A stretch of 64,000 nt of DNA from Chara braunii (lineage: Eukaryota > Streptophyta > Charophyceae > Charales > Characeae). The notes below the pieces were generated by a model. It ran no database searches. It was not told the DNA's origin and saw nothing but the letters and a program-made list of their open reading frames with translations. Below, piece by piece: positions 19,866-29,829 of this stretch. The stretch spans positions 213,501 to 277,500 of the forward strand of contig BFEA01001001.1 in the NCBI GenBank assembly GCA_003427395.1. Reading direction: 5' to 3'. Each line of letters opens with the position of its first letter. Position 1 is the first letter of the stretch. Made by a program: the position numbers and the translations under genes.

Positions 19866-21185
19866 CAAGTAGTAGGTTGATTCACCCGGGAATCTTCCAC
19901 TACTTGATCAATTCTAGGCAAAACGGTTAGTCAAAGGAGTAGTCGAGTAGCCCTACGGGAGCACTCAGTCACCCTTCAAAGTCCATGCAGTTCTCATGCA
20001 ACCAAGCAGTTCATGCAATCTAGTGCAAGTGGTCGGATAACTCACCCGGGAGTATCCCTTTATTAGTTACAACAAGTAGTTAGGAGGCCTATTTTGAACC
20101 GCCTCAGCACTTAACCCAATATTCAGGAAACATTCCAGCTTCAGGTGTCAATTCAGAATTAAAGTTAGTAATAGGCAGTCTTCACGGAAGCCTCCTATTA
20201 TTTCCTTGATCAGAGCTCAATCTTTCCCTCAAAATTGTAATAGGACGACCCTACGGGAGTCAGCCTACTACTTTCTCAGAGTCAGACGAGCTAGGATTAT
20301 GTTAGTGGACTCAGGCAAACACCAGATCCTCCCTTTGTTGGAGTATCTTATTAAACCCGTTAAGACAGAGTCAAGCAAGCAATAAGATGAACCCACGGGA
20401 GCCTCCCATTTCCTGCTTCAATATTAAATAAATAGATTTATATCATCCATTAGTCATACCTGAACAAGCAGTAGGGTTACTCACCCGGGAATATCCCTCT
20501 ACCATCCAAACACAATCACCTCATTCCTTCCCTCCATTAGTTGACCCCCAAATCAAACAAGTATTAGGATAACCCTCCCGGAAGTCATCCTACTACCAGT
20601 TTGATGCGTAAGAGATCAAAAAACAACTTTTGATTGAGTTGCCCTGATAGTTCACCTACCTGACCTATGCACCGTAAATGAGCAAAAGGTATGTTGACTC
20701 CCACGGGAAGTTTGACAGATCAACCCAGACTTAGGGGTTCGAGTACTCGCACGGTGAATACCCAGTTCCCTTCCTAGTCTGGTTCAATCAGTGATAGGAG
20801 AGCCCTACGGGAGCCTCCTACTATCTCTTGTTTCGGTTAGTTGTTGATGACATACACCCCACGGGAGTACCGGATCACTTTGCTTTCGTTCATAATTGAA
20901 GAAGTGTACCCCACGGGAGTACCAGATCACTTTGCTTTCGTTAATAATTGAAGAAGTGTACCCCACGGGAGTATCGGATCACTTTGTCCCTAGGTGTAAC
21001 CTGTAAGTCAATAGTGAGGATGCACGACACCTTTTCGCTACCAATGTCATAATCAAACAAACATTACACCGATTTGTTACTTAAGTCAGACGAATGGCAA
21101 GGTAACTTCGCACGGCAAGCACCCCATCACCCGTCTTAGTTAGCTCATGCAAGCAGTGTAACGACCCTACGAGGGCCTCCATCAC
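19866..21185. repeat. Cluster of about a dozen diverged hairpin units
   Basis: Units share a core like CCCTACGGGAG, CCCACGGGAG or CACCCGGGAA between complementary arms, but arms differ between units. Clear ones: 19866-19906 (CAAGTAGT/ACTACTTG), 20166-20203 (AATAGG/CCTATT), 20237-20273 (TAGG/CCTA), 20559-20596 (TAGGAT/ATCCTA), 20789-20826 (GATAGGAG/CTCC..CTATC), 21155-21187 (GTGT/ACAC). Three further units at about 20852-20990 are 65-bp tandem copies with GTAC..CACGGGAGTAC. Confidence 0.7.
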
Positions 21186-21424
21186 ACGACTCTATGTTTC
21201 ATAACCAAGAAACTAGGTTTCTTTTCGGTTCTCCTGAGTTCCATCCTGACATCAGGCAGGGCTCTTATGTCAATCATATAGTCTTTTTGCTTTCGATATT
21301 TTTGTCATGAAGAAAGTCATAAACAATATATCATACAATCATACAGGCAGTCCAATAGAATGGCGTAGCTTGTAAGGGTATACGTGAAAGGAATAGGTGA
21401 CTCGTACCTTATAGTTCCCTGCCT

Positions 21425-21447
21425 CCAGAGTTCCTCCTGAACTCTGG
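21425..21447. repeat. Perfect 9-bp hairpin conserved in both C LTRs
   Basis: CCAGAGTTC, five-base loop, GAACTCTGG. The inverse copy at about 30095-30117 keeps GAGTTC/GAACTC and the GGAGG loop. Confidence 0.75.
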
Positions 21448-21937
21448 CAGAGATCCCGCAATCGTCCTGCTTTGTCAGACCGTCTGAACATTTGTCTTCC
21501 ACATAGTAGACTTTCCATTCAAATATATCATACAATTTCGGATAGTTTTGTGAAAACAATGGGAAGTGAGGGGATTAGATCACGGAAGAATGGAGAAGGA
21601 TGGAGGAGGCAGGCACCATCACACGGTGACGATGTTGCTCTCCTCTTCTTTACCCTACATCTCCTCACATCTGATCTTCCTCACTTCCTTTGACATCAAC
21701 CAATCAATGAATCGCAGAATAGTGCTTATGAATATGACTGTCAACAATGATCACAATAATAACCTCGGATAAATATGAAGAAGAGAAGAAAGGGCGGTTC
21801 AGATCAAGGGAAAAGGGAGAAGGATGGAGGAGGTAGACACCACCACATGGTGACGGTGTCCTTTTTTCTTCACAACGCCCTGTTTCCTTTTCTTCCCTGA
21901 CCCTTGATGCTCAAAATAATCACAAATACTTTAATAA

Positions 21938-21940
21938 TCA

Positions 21941-21984
<44 letters not shown>

Positions 21985-22015
21985 GTCAATAATAATAATA
22001 ATAATAATAATAATA
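21938..22015. repeat. AAT microsatellite
   Basis: Interrupted (AAT)n ending at the foldback element. A (TTA)n tract also sits at the matching end of the second C LTR (29681-29730). Confidence 0.9.
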
Positions 22016-22060
22016 GGCTACCAGAGTGGCCCGGAGTCACTTGCCCGATCGAGCCAAAAA

Positions 22061-22096
<36 letters not shown>

Positions 22097-22279
22097 ATTT
22101 TATAGTTTAAATTTGGCAAAGAATTTTGATGTGATCCTGGGGCAGAAGTTGTTCAGTTTATTTTTCTGCATAACATAGTTTTTTTCGGAGTTTTTGGATT
22201 TTTTGTTTTTTCTGCTAGGACCCTCCCTTGTCCTTGCACGCGTTGGCCACCCGGGACCCGGACGGCCCGGCTGGTAGCC
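22016..22279. mobile_element. Possible MITE-like foldback in a microsatellite
   Basis: Inverted ends GGCTACCAG (22016-22024) and CTGGTAGCC (22271-22279), followed inward by related GC-rich sequence. Flanked on both sides by TA-rich AAT repeat, so a TA target duplication is possible but cannot be proved. The inside has a long A run (22064-22094) and no coding. Family unknown. Confidence 0.45.
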
Positions 22280-22345
22280 TAGTAATAATAGTAATAATAA
22301 TAAAGTAATGAGCCAATGTCCAAGCCTGGGGGCCATATTGTTACA

Positions 22346-23000
22346 ATACCTGGGGTCACTCCTTGCTGTCGAGTGCCCGTAGGTTGTAATAGATCTGCTG
22401 TCGGAAGGTTCTAGCGGTTCCTGAGATTCGTAGTTGTTACAACCCCTGGGATATCAAGATCGTAGCTGCTACAGTATCGAAGGCCAAGTGCCCAGACTTC
22501 CGGAAGGTTCGGAGGTGACCCGTCAACCATCGTTCACAGCAGACTAGAGGCAAGTGGGCAGCGCTGAAGTCTACCTGTGCTTGAGTCAGAAGTCTCCGTC
22601 CCAATTTGTCTTGGTCCAGTCAACCAAGTACCGCATGGGACAGTGTGTACTACGCGTCTGGGAAAAGGTCAGACCAACGAGCTGCAGAAAATCAAGAGGT
22701 AGCGCCCAACCATTCATTTATTGTTGCGTGAACCGTGTGGAAGTGATGTCACAACGACATGTGCGAGGTGGCCTGCAGATATCCGGGGATGAAGTGGGCT
22801 TGAAGGTAATTGTGATGACTATGGTAGCCACCATAGCCGTAGTGATTGACAGTGGTCGTAACCATCTGCAACGAGTTTGCATTCGAACTGCGTTCTCAAT
22901 TGTCATATCTCTGAGTTTTTAGTGGGCGTTTGTCGCCAATTCGTTGTGCCATCGGTCTGCATGTATGTGGTGTGCGCACGAAAGCTAGGCTGATTTGCAG
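22346..23000 (+). repeat. Diverged LTR of family A (solo-like)
   Basis: Aligns with the A1 3' LTR from about 7660 to 8391, including GTAGCTGCTACAGTA, the primer-proximal ATATCTCTGAG and TTTGTCGCCAA. The TATA core is lost (CAGAAAATCAAGAGG where others have CAGAAGTATAAATC). No internal region follows. Confidence 0.75.
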
Positions 23001-23009
23001 AATAACAAA

Positions 23010-23085
23010 AACAATGATAATAATAATTAATAATAATAGTAATAATAATAATAATAAAAATAATAACCACAATAATAATAGTACT
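23010..23085. repeat. AAT-rich microsatellite
   Basis: Imperfect (AAT)n directly after the diverged A LTR. Confidence 0.85.
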
Positions 23086-23104
23086 AATGAAATGGTATTC
23101 ACCA

Positions 23105-23440
23105 GTTCGCAGCAGCCGATGTAGATTCCAGGCTTGACCCTTAGTCCCCCTCTTACCTGTGTACAGTGTCTGTGTTAACCCTTAGAGTTGAATCCGTGAC
23201 CTGTATATTTGTACCAGTTGATAGGTCGCAGCTGTCACAAACCGGAAAGGTCAAGGTCGTAGCTGCTATAGTTCTGAAGGGTCCACTGCGCAGTCTTCCG
23301 GAAACTCGGGGGCAAGCCCTTAGTGAGCCCAAAGACGCAGTCATTAGGCAAGTGGTCAATCCTATCTAGTCCAGTTAGCGGTACACAGTCCCGGTTGCCC
23401 CTTCGTTAAGTCCGTAAGTACCATGCGGGACTGCGTCCAT
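23105..23440 (+). repeat. Fragment of a family A LTR (left half)
   Basis: Aligns with the first half of the A1 3' LTR: TTCGCAGCAGCCGATGTAGA, then TGTACAGTGT, then GTAGCTGCTATAG with GGAAAGGTCAAGG. It stops before the TATA region. Confidence 0.65.
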
Positions 23441-23801
23441 CCTAGTTTCTCTGTCGCAGCTTGTCCAACTGCCGGTGTCTAGCTGTCTGCTCGGTTTGTC
23501 AGATTGTCTGTCTGCTTGGTTAAATGTCTGTCTCGGTCTGTCTGTTTTTGGCTTGTCCGTTTGCTTGGTTATTCGTGTCTGGCTACCTGTTCGGCTGTTT
23601 AGGTTGGTTTGTGTCAGTCTCTTCCCTCACCCTTCGCCTTTCTCTCTTTCTTTTTCTATTTTAGAGTCCTGATTCTGAATACATCCGCTGCCACTCAGCT
23701 CTATGGTTTCTTTCCTTCTCAGTGCAGTGCAACTTAGCAGGATTTCGCGCACATGCGACCCTACCATTTGTTATCGAGCAGTACCAATAATAACAACAAT
23801 A

Positions 23802-23840
<39 letters not shown>

Positions 23841-24939
23841 CGAACAATGATAATACAAAGAAAGACGAGCAATAGCGAACTTCAGCAATCAAACAGCGTC
23901 ACATACACAAGACCGGATAGTCATGACCTCGAACCAATAGCAGGATTGCATCACGAGTTCCACCAAATAAGAAGACACCAAGAGCTCATAATTGTCAATG
24001 TTGGTAAAGCCTCATTATCATCATCAATGAAGAACTAATGTTGATACCTTATCTGGCGTTGGTCGCCCAGACTACAGATGGCAGATCCTATCAACAACAA
24101 CTTTCCCGAGGTATGAGCATACAGCAACCAGTGTTGCACGCTTCCAGCCCCAGGTACGTCTTTCGCCTCACTCACAACCTCGTTCCTCAACACACAGATG
24201 TCACTTGCACCCAGGGACTACCTTGCGCCACTATCCAGTTACAGGCAGGCAAGCCCGACTATGGTCGCCTGCTGTCTGACAGTTCGTCTGTCCGATTGTG
24301 TCTGTCGGATCTTCGGTCTGACTGTGTCTATCGGACCTTCGGTCCGACTGTGTTGCATCTCGCCTGTGTAACTGTCTATGTTTGTCCTTGTCTGTCATGT
24401 ATGGTTACTTGTGTTTGTTTATATGAGCCCGTGTTTGTATGTTTGTGTTGTGTCTGTTTGTTTGAGTTTGTCTTTTCTTGTGTCAGTCTGTCTTAGTCAG
24501 TAGGTCTGTCTGTTTTTGTGTTTCATATCTGTCTGTTTGTCTGTTCTTGTTTGTTTATTGTCGGACTGTAGTCTGATTGTTGCCTGTATTTTTGTGTCTG
24601 TATGTTTGTTTTGTATTTGTCTTGCCTGTTCTGTTTGTCCATCATTGTCTGTCTGGCTACCTGACCGTGTGTCCGACTGTTCTTGACTGTATAATGAACT
24701 ATGGTAACACACACACACAGTCTGCGCACACACATACACACACACACACACNNNNNNNNNNNNNNNNNNNNNNNNNNNNNNNNNNNNNNNNNNNNNNNNN
24801 NNNNNNNNNNNNNNNNNNNNNNNNNNNNNNNNNNNNNNNNNNNNNNNNNNNNNNNNNNNNNNNNNNNNNNNNNNNNNNNNNNNNNNNNNNNNNNNNNNNN
24901 NNNNNNNNNNNNNNNNNNNNNNNNNACACACACACACAC

Positions 24940-24987
<48 letters not shown>

Positions 24988-25795
24988 GCATACACAAAAC
25001 TCGGCAAAATGCAGAAACCCAGCAAGACAATCATTCCACTGGCAAGGCTTGGAAATCAGTTGTGTTTCTCAGTCTATGTTCTGACGATTTAGCATACATG
25101 GCGGACCAGGTTCGTCGACACTTAGACTACGGATGACCGATCCTATCTGGCCTGAATTCTTACTGTCACAGATGACGTCTACAGTCTACTCAAAGTACGT
25201 GCGGATAGCGACCAAATGTCGCACGCTTCCAATACTAGGTAAGTCTATCGTATCTCTCACATCCTCGTTTCTCAACACACCGATGTCATTCGTACCTTAG
25301 GACCACCCTTCGCCTCTCCTCTTTTTCTCTCACTTTTATCTCTACTGAGAAATCCAGACTCTAAATACCTCTGCTGCTGCTCAACTCCACCCCTGCTAAT
25401 ATCTTATGCGGATATGGCCACTTTCCTTCTCAGCACAGCGCTGCCCAATAGGGCCATCCGCGAAAATCGCATAAGTGCTTCAACAATTCTTCCTCATGCC
25501 TCACGAGTGAGCACTCCGTCTGAAATGCGACCGGCCAGTCCCTACACCGACTTGGACTGAGTCACAAACCGTCCCAACCTCTGCTCCTCCCGACTTGACT
25601 TGGACATGGTACACGGGTGCCTGCTGCAGTCTGTCTTGTCTGTCTATTCTTGTCTCTCTGTCTTTCTTGTCTGTCTCTGTTTATCCGTCTGTTGCTGGTC
25701 TGTATGTTTGTTTAATCCGCTATTCTGACTGTCCGTATGTCTCCTTCTCCCTTTCACTCTCTCTCTTTTCGTGTTCCTTTTTCCTCTTCCCTTTT
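23441..25795. other. TGTCTG-rich low-complexity DNA with an N gap
   Basis: Long runs of TGTCTGT-like sequence (23460-23620, 24280-24700, 25620-25740), AAT repeats (23786-23840) and CA repeats around a gap of N at 24752-24925. A block of about 190 bp at 24050-24240 is repeated with divergence at 25110-25315, anchored by CGCACGCTTCCA and CTCAACACAC. A hairpin TCGGACC/GGTCCGA lies at about 24333-24349. Apparent open frames here are repeat translations. Confidence 0.7.
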
Positions 25796-26165
25796 TCAGG
25801 GAGAACAAGCAACAACGTGATGACAATAACCGGAATACACAATCGCATCGAAGGTTAGATAGTATCACAGTGTCCAGAGAGTAGCATTGCCCCAGTATCA
25901 CATCAAGGGAGAATCGTAATACTGAAACCCAAAGTCAATGAGAATTTGCTTTCGCAACCATTAACATAAGTATCCAGGCCCTATCTCCCTACCCTGGCGC
26001 TCTGCGCCCAGCCTACCCCTTACACAGCTATGTTTGCCTACTACTTGACAAGGCAACTGTTGATGTTAGCAGATCATGAAGTTCTTGAAGATGTCGCTCA
26101 TGCGGACCATCTCCAATACCAGGCATGTCCCCTCACATCATCATACTCATCGTTCTTGTCTTCCT
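25796..26165 (-). repeat. 3' part of a family B LTR
   Basis: Its reverse complement aligns with 9117-9480 of the B LTR (GATGTGAGGGGACAT, CAACAGTTGC, CTCTGGACACTG). It stops where the LTR should end. No primer site follows. Confidence 0.75.
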
Positions 26166-26453
26166 GTTTAGATACATCTGTAGATAGGGAGGAAGGACAC
26201 GCTACGATAGTCTGTTTCGCTGACTGGTCACAACCACTTTTGTACATGACGTCGCACGCGTGAGGTAAGTGTATCTCCCCTATACTGGCCCCGTCCGCCA
26301 GTGCACACATCTCATTTCCTCGCATTTCCTCGTTGATCCGTCTTCTCTCACGTTTCTTTCCTTCTACCTATGCACATGTACAAAGCTAAGCCTATGAAAT
26401 CGATATAATAATAATAATAATAATAATAATCATAATCATAATCATAATTATAA

Positions 26454-26498
<45 letters not shown>

Positions 26499-28090
26499 CA
26501 TAATCATAAAATAATAATAATAATAATAATGTATATAATGAATGTATATAAGCTATATTTCCGGTTTGGTACAGTCAAAATAAGAGTGATTTGTGTTCAA
26601 GGGACACTGGTCGCCCACCCTTCTTCTCCGCTTCTCCTTTTTTCATCGTCCTACGTTTCTCCTTCTCCTTTCTTCTCTGCCCCGTTCGTTCTCTTGCTTG
26701 TGACCATGCCCCTCTACTATCAAGTCCTCATTGTTTTCATTGTTTTCTCAAATCTTTGATCGTAACTTTCTTCTTCTTCTTCTTCTCCTTCTCCTTCCTC
26801 TCTCTCGCGCGCTCTCTCGTGTGTGTGTATGTCGTCCTATTTGCACAACTTCACAGAGAAAAGCTTGACTGTGCCAACCCGTCTCGTCGGGACTTCATAA
26901 ACTCTATTATGGTAATGCCTTTCTTCCTCACTCACGTATACACACATATACACACACACAAATAGCAGTGTATGTTTCCTAGTTATAAGGTTAGATTCAT
27001 TCGGATCTTTACATCCTATCGATGGAAATATATTGAGTCGGTCACGCGACTCCCATGCACATACACACGCACATAACGTACCCACACACACCCACATATA
27101 TACCAACACACACATATACGTAGTAATAATGTAGATTCAGTCGTTTTTGCGCAGCTTATCAATACCACTACAGTAATGTATCTTACCATATTCTAGTGAT
27201 AGATTCATTCGATTTCACCCATCCTATCGACGAAAGCACCGGAGGGTTTGCAACTTACCTGCTATTTTTTTTTTCCCCTCGCTCCGAGGCGCTACACGAT
27301 CCTTCAACACAGCACACCGTGGTTACAGCACGGGGATACTTCAGAGACGGGTGGGCTTTCAACGAAGTCGGCGAATGACCATCCTACTTTCATGATGCCA
27401 CCAACGGGTGTCTCAAACCCCGCTAGTCTCCGCCCTCACACGAGGTAAGCAATGGATACCGGGTCGCGATTACCGGTGCGTGGGCATGACACTAATCACA
27501 AGCGCTTATTCCAATGAGTCGACCGACGAAAGGTAAGCCGATCCCTCCTCTTCTCTCTTTCTTCTCCTCCTCCCCCTTCTCCTTCTTTTTTTCACATATC
27601 CGCATCCCGCCTCGCGCACCTTTTTCTCATGCTCTGCTTCTTCTCCACTGTTGCGTTGCTACCTCTTTCACTCGTGTATTCCTGGCCCGCTCACCTGCGC
27701 CTCTTTTTGCACTCCTTCTTCGCTCACCCCGCTCTTTTTGCACTCCTTCTTCGCTCACCCCGCTCTTTTTGCTCTTCCCCACTACTACGGAATGCGCCAA
27801 GCCCCTCGATCACACCGCCCTGACCGGGGCGAGGCTCGGTTGGTTGCGACCAAGGCGGGTGCTTACTGTCGATAACATTGGAGTGGATCGCCCCAACATT
27901 TGCGGAAAATTCCATCGGGGTACTTTCTCGCGTGAGTAAACCGTGAAAACAAGTCACAAAATAAAGTAAAAAAAATAAAAAATAAAAAAAATAACAAAAT
28001 CTAACGGATAACAATCCTAACCTACTAAGTGTCGGCCCACTATGCTTGGCTTCTAACGAATTATCGTACTCACTGTGATTCATTCATAGT
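26166..28090. other. Microsatellite and pyrimidine-rich DNA
   Basis: Holds AAT repeats (26404-26530), CT-rich stretches (26600-26820, 27545-27780), CA-type repeats (26930-27115) and a 31-bp tandem duplication (27712-27773, CTCCTTCTTCGCTCACCCC). No credible gene. Open frames are composition effects. Confidence 0.65.
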
Positions 28091-28097
28091 GCAGAGG

Positions 28098-28241
28098 TCA
28101 CGGGTTCGAGTCCCCGCTGTCCGAAGTCGGGGTTAAAAAACAGCTCCCTCATAGTACAAAATGAGTTAGCTCAATGGTCGGGGCAGATTCGATCCCTACA
28201 TCTCCAGCTTGGTAGTCTGCCCCGAAACCTATTGAGCTAGC
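28098..28241. repeat. tRNA-like T-arm and palindromic A-box segment
   Basis: CGGGTTCGAGTCCCCG near 28111 matches a tRNA T-arm with a perfect B-box (GGTTCGAGTCC). From 28162, GAGTTAGCTCAATGG (A-box-like) and GGGGCAGA are followed by GATTCGATCC. An inverse copy, TCTGCCCCG...TTGAGCTAGCTC, lies at 28216-28243. No complete cloverleaf can be drawn. It could be a tRNA-derived SINE remnant. Confidence 0.4.
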
Positions 28242-28329
28242 TCCTACTTCGGTTAGAAGAGGAGTCGCTTTGTTACATATTCACTAGTGGGCTCAGTCCG
28301 ACCAGTCCGAACACATTCCTATGTATGTG

Positions 28330-28780
28330 TACGCCTGTTGGTCCGCACGCCCGTCTGAGTGCTTGTCCGTTTGCGTGGGTGTGTGAACCGTGAGGGCACT
28401 CGGTTAATCAGAAGCCCCGAAGGGCCGGTACTTACCCGTGGCCGTGAGATTGAAGGTTGCAGCAGGGAAAAACACTCAAGTGGCGGAGAAAACACTCAAG
28501 TATCTGGCAGACCGGTACTACACTATATAAGGGTTGATGCGCCGGGTACTCGGGGCTAAGCAGAAGAAGACAAAATTGACATTTCTAGGAACTTAATACC
28601 GATATTCGCTGCTTGATGCAGTGACGACACGTTTCCATAGGTAGTCCCGGCCTCAATGGTCGAGAAATTCGTTGACGGCGTCATGCCGAAAGTCCTTACT
28701 AACCACCCCCGGTATGGTAACCAGTGTTGGTAATGTATCGAGTGTAAAATTATGAGCAAATACCCTTGTAAGGGTGTTTG
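28330..28780 (+). repeat. LTR-like repeat H
   Basis: Shares GGGCCGGTACTTACC, GTGGCCGTG, AAACACTCAAGT and GCAGAAGAAGACAAA in the same order with 55080-55330. A TATA-like CTATATAAGGG lies near 28521. Boundaries are uncertain. Confidence 0.6.
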
Positions 28781-28784
28781 CTCC

Positions 28785-29165
28785 GACACCGCCCTAAGCG
28801 AAGGCGGGCTTGAGTATTCGTAAGAGGCTTTTGCCTCAACAATTTTTCGACGTGTGTCTCAGATAGATGTTGCACGCTGGTTGGTCAGAGCGCAGCCTTC
28901 GCCACGTCCTGGACCCTTCCGGAAGGTGCTGCTGCGGTAGGCATCTAAGCCAGGACGTGGGTTGTTGCGTCCTGGGCACACGCAGCGGCCACTGAGAACG
29001 CGGCAGTATTGCTGCATCCGCACATAAGCGCTGGGGAGAAGCGGTTAATCTGTATTCAGTTTCGCCGCATTTGGACCAATAACGAAAAACTTAGCCAAAA
29101 CACCAGACTCGAAGAAAGATTTAGCAACCTCCGAAAGCTACTCCGAATAGGGTTTTATAGTGCTC
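28785..29165 (+). repeat. Family B LTR fragment
   Basis: Starts with ACCGCCCTAAGCGAAGGCGGGC, the same hairpin as the B LTR, and continues with GTAAGAGGC...CTGGTTGG. Diverged after about 29000. Confidence 0.55.
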
Positions 29166-29679
29166 TTGAATTATTTTTTTATTTTTATTTTTTTACCTTT
29201 TTTTTTTTTTTTTATGTTTGTATTATGACCTTGCATAGTTTGTTCGCAAAAGTTTCGACGACATTGTTTGTAGCGATGTGGCGAAAACCCCGAATTTTTG
29301 GCCTTCCATTAACTGCATGTGGCGCTGGGTGGCATGGGTCGCAACCGGACAGCGGGACGCTGACGGGCTATAGCTGGGATGCAGAGCAGCAGACAAACGT
29401 TTGCACGGTCTTGTAAGCATGCATGACGGCAAGCACACGCACATGGTCCTAAGGGACAGGCATGCGAGAAGGTGAGCTTTGCTGTGCCTAGGGCTGTATG
29501 ACGAGATTGGCATAAATAAAGAAGACATATATGAACAGAAAAAGGGGGAAAAACAGAAAGGGAAAAGGATGAAAGAGAAAGAAAACAGGAGGAGTGAGGG
29601 AGAAGTGAAAGGGAGAGAAGAAAGCGAAAGGAGAAAAGTTTTGTCAAGTGACATCTTCTTTTCTTTTATCAGATTGACA

Positions 29680-29731
<52 letters not shown>

Positions 29732-29829
29732 AGTGTCATTATTATTATTGTTTTTGTTACTATTACTATTATTGATATCGTTGTTATTTGCTTATTTGTT
29801 ACTGCTACTTTTGTTAGTTACTATTGCTA
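29166..29829. other. AT-rich spacer with TTA microsatellite
   Basis: T runs near 29200, a segment 29229-29320 resembling 45930-46030 (CGAATTTTTGGCC versus CGAATATTTGGCC), a purine-rich stretch (29515-29640), then (TTA)n at 29681-29730. No gene. Confidence 0.6.

Larger units (their letters stand above)
14441..22015 (-). mobile_element. LTR retrotransposon C with tRNA-Asp primer site
   Basis: Read on the - strand: a very long 5' LTR (22015 to 18400), primer site for tRNA-Asp (18397-18380), leader, a Pro-rich gag-like frame, tandem repeats, an open 178-codon frame, and a gag-like coiled region, then truncation. The tRNA-Asp site and LTR above 3 kb are reminiscent of Tat/Athila-type gypsy elements. 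No pol is present to prove it. A second LTR of the family lies at 29830-32937 on the + strand. Confidence 0.72.
18400..22015 (-). repeat. Long 5' LTR of element C, hairpin-rich
   Basis: Homologous in inverse orientation to 29830-32937. Matching anchors are 18440-18790 with 32570-32910, the 19140-19320 region with 31880-32060, 21400-21447 with 30076-30120, and 21800-21880 with 29880-29930. Ends in GACA before the primer site. The upstream end merges into an AAT microsatellite, so the LTR is at least about 3.5 kb. Perfect small hairpins occur at 19293-19312 (CTGTTATC/GATAACAG), 19430-19452 (ATCTAAGGG/CCCTTAGAT) and 19807-19829 (GAGT.GCTCC/GGAGC.ACTC). Confidence 0.75.

Noticed and set aside
22554-22922. 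A 122-codon frame
   Set aside because: It lies wholly in a diverged family A LTR.
24497-25092. Proteins spanning the CA repeat
   Set aside because: They cross unknown bases and encode only Cys-Val or Thr-His repeats.
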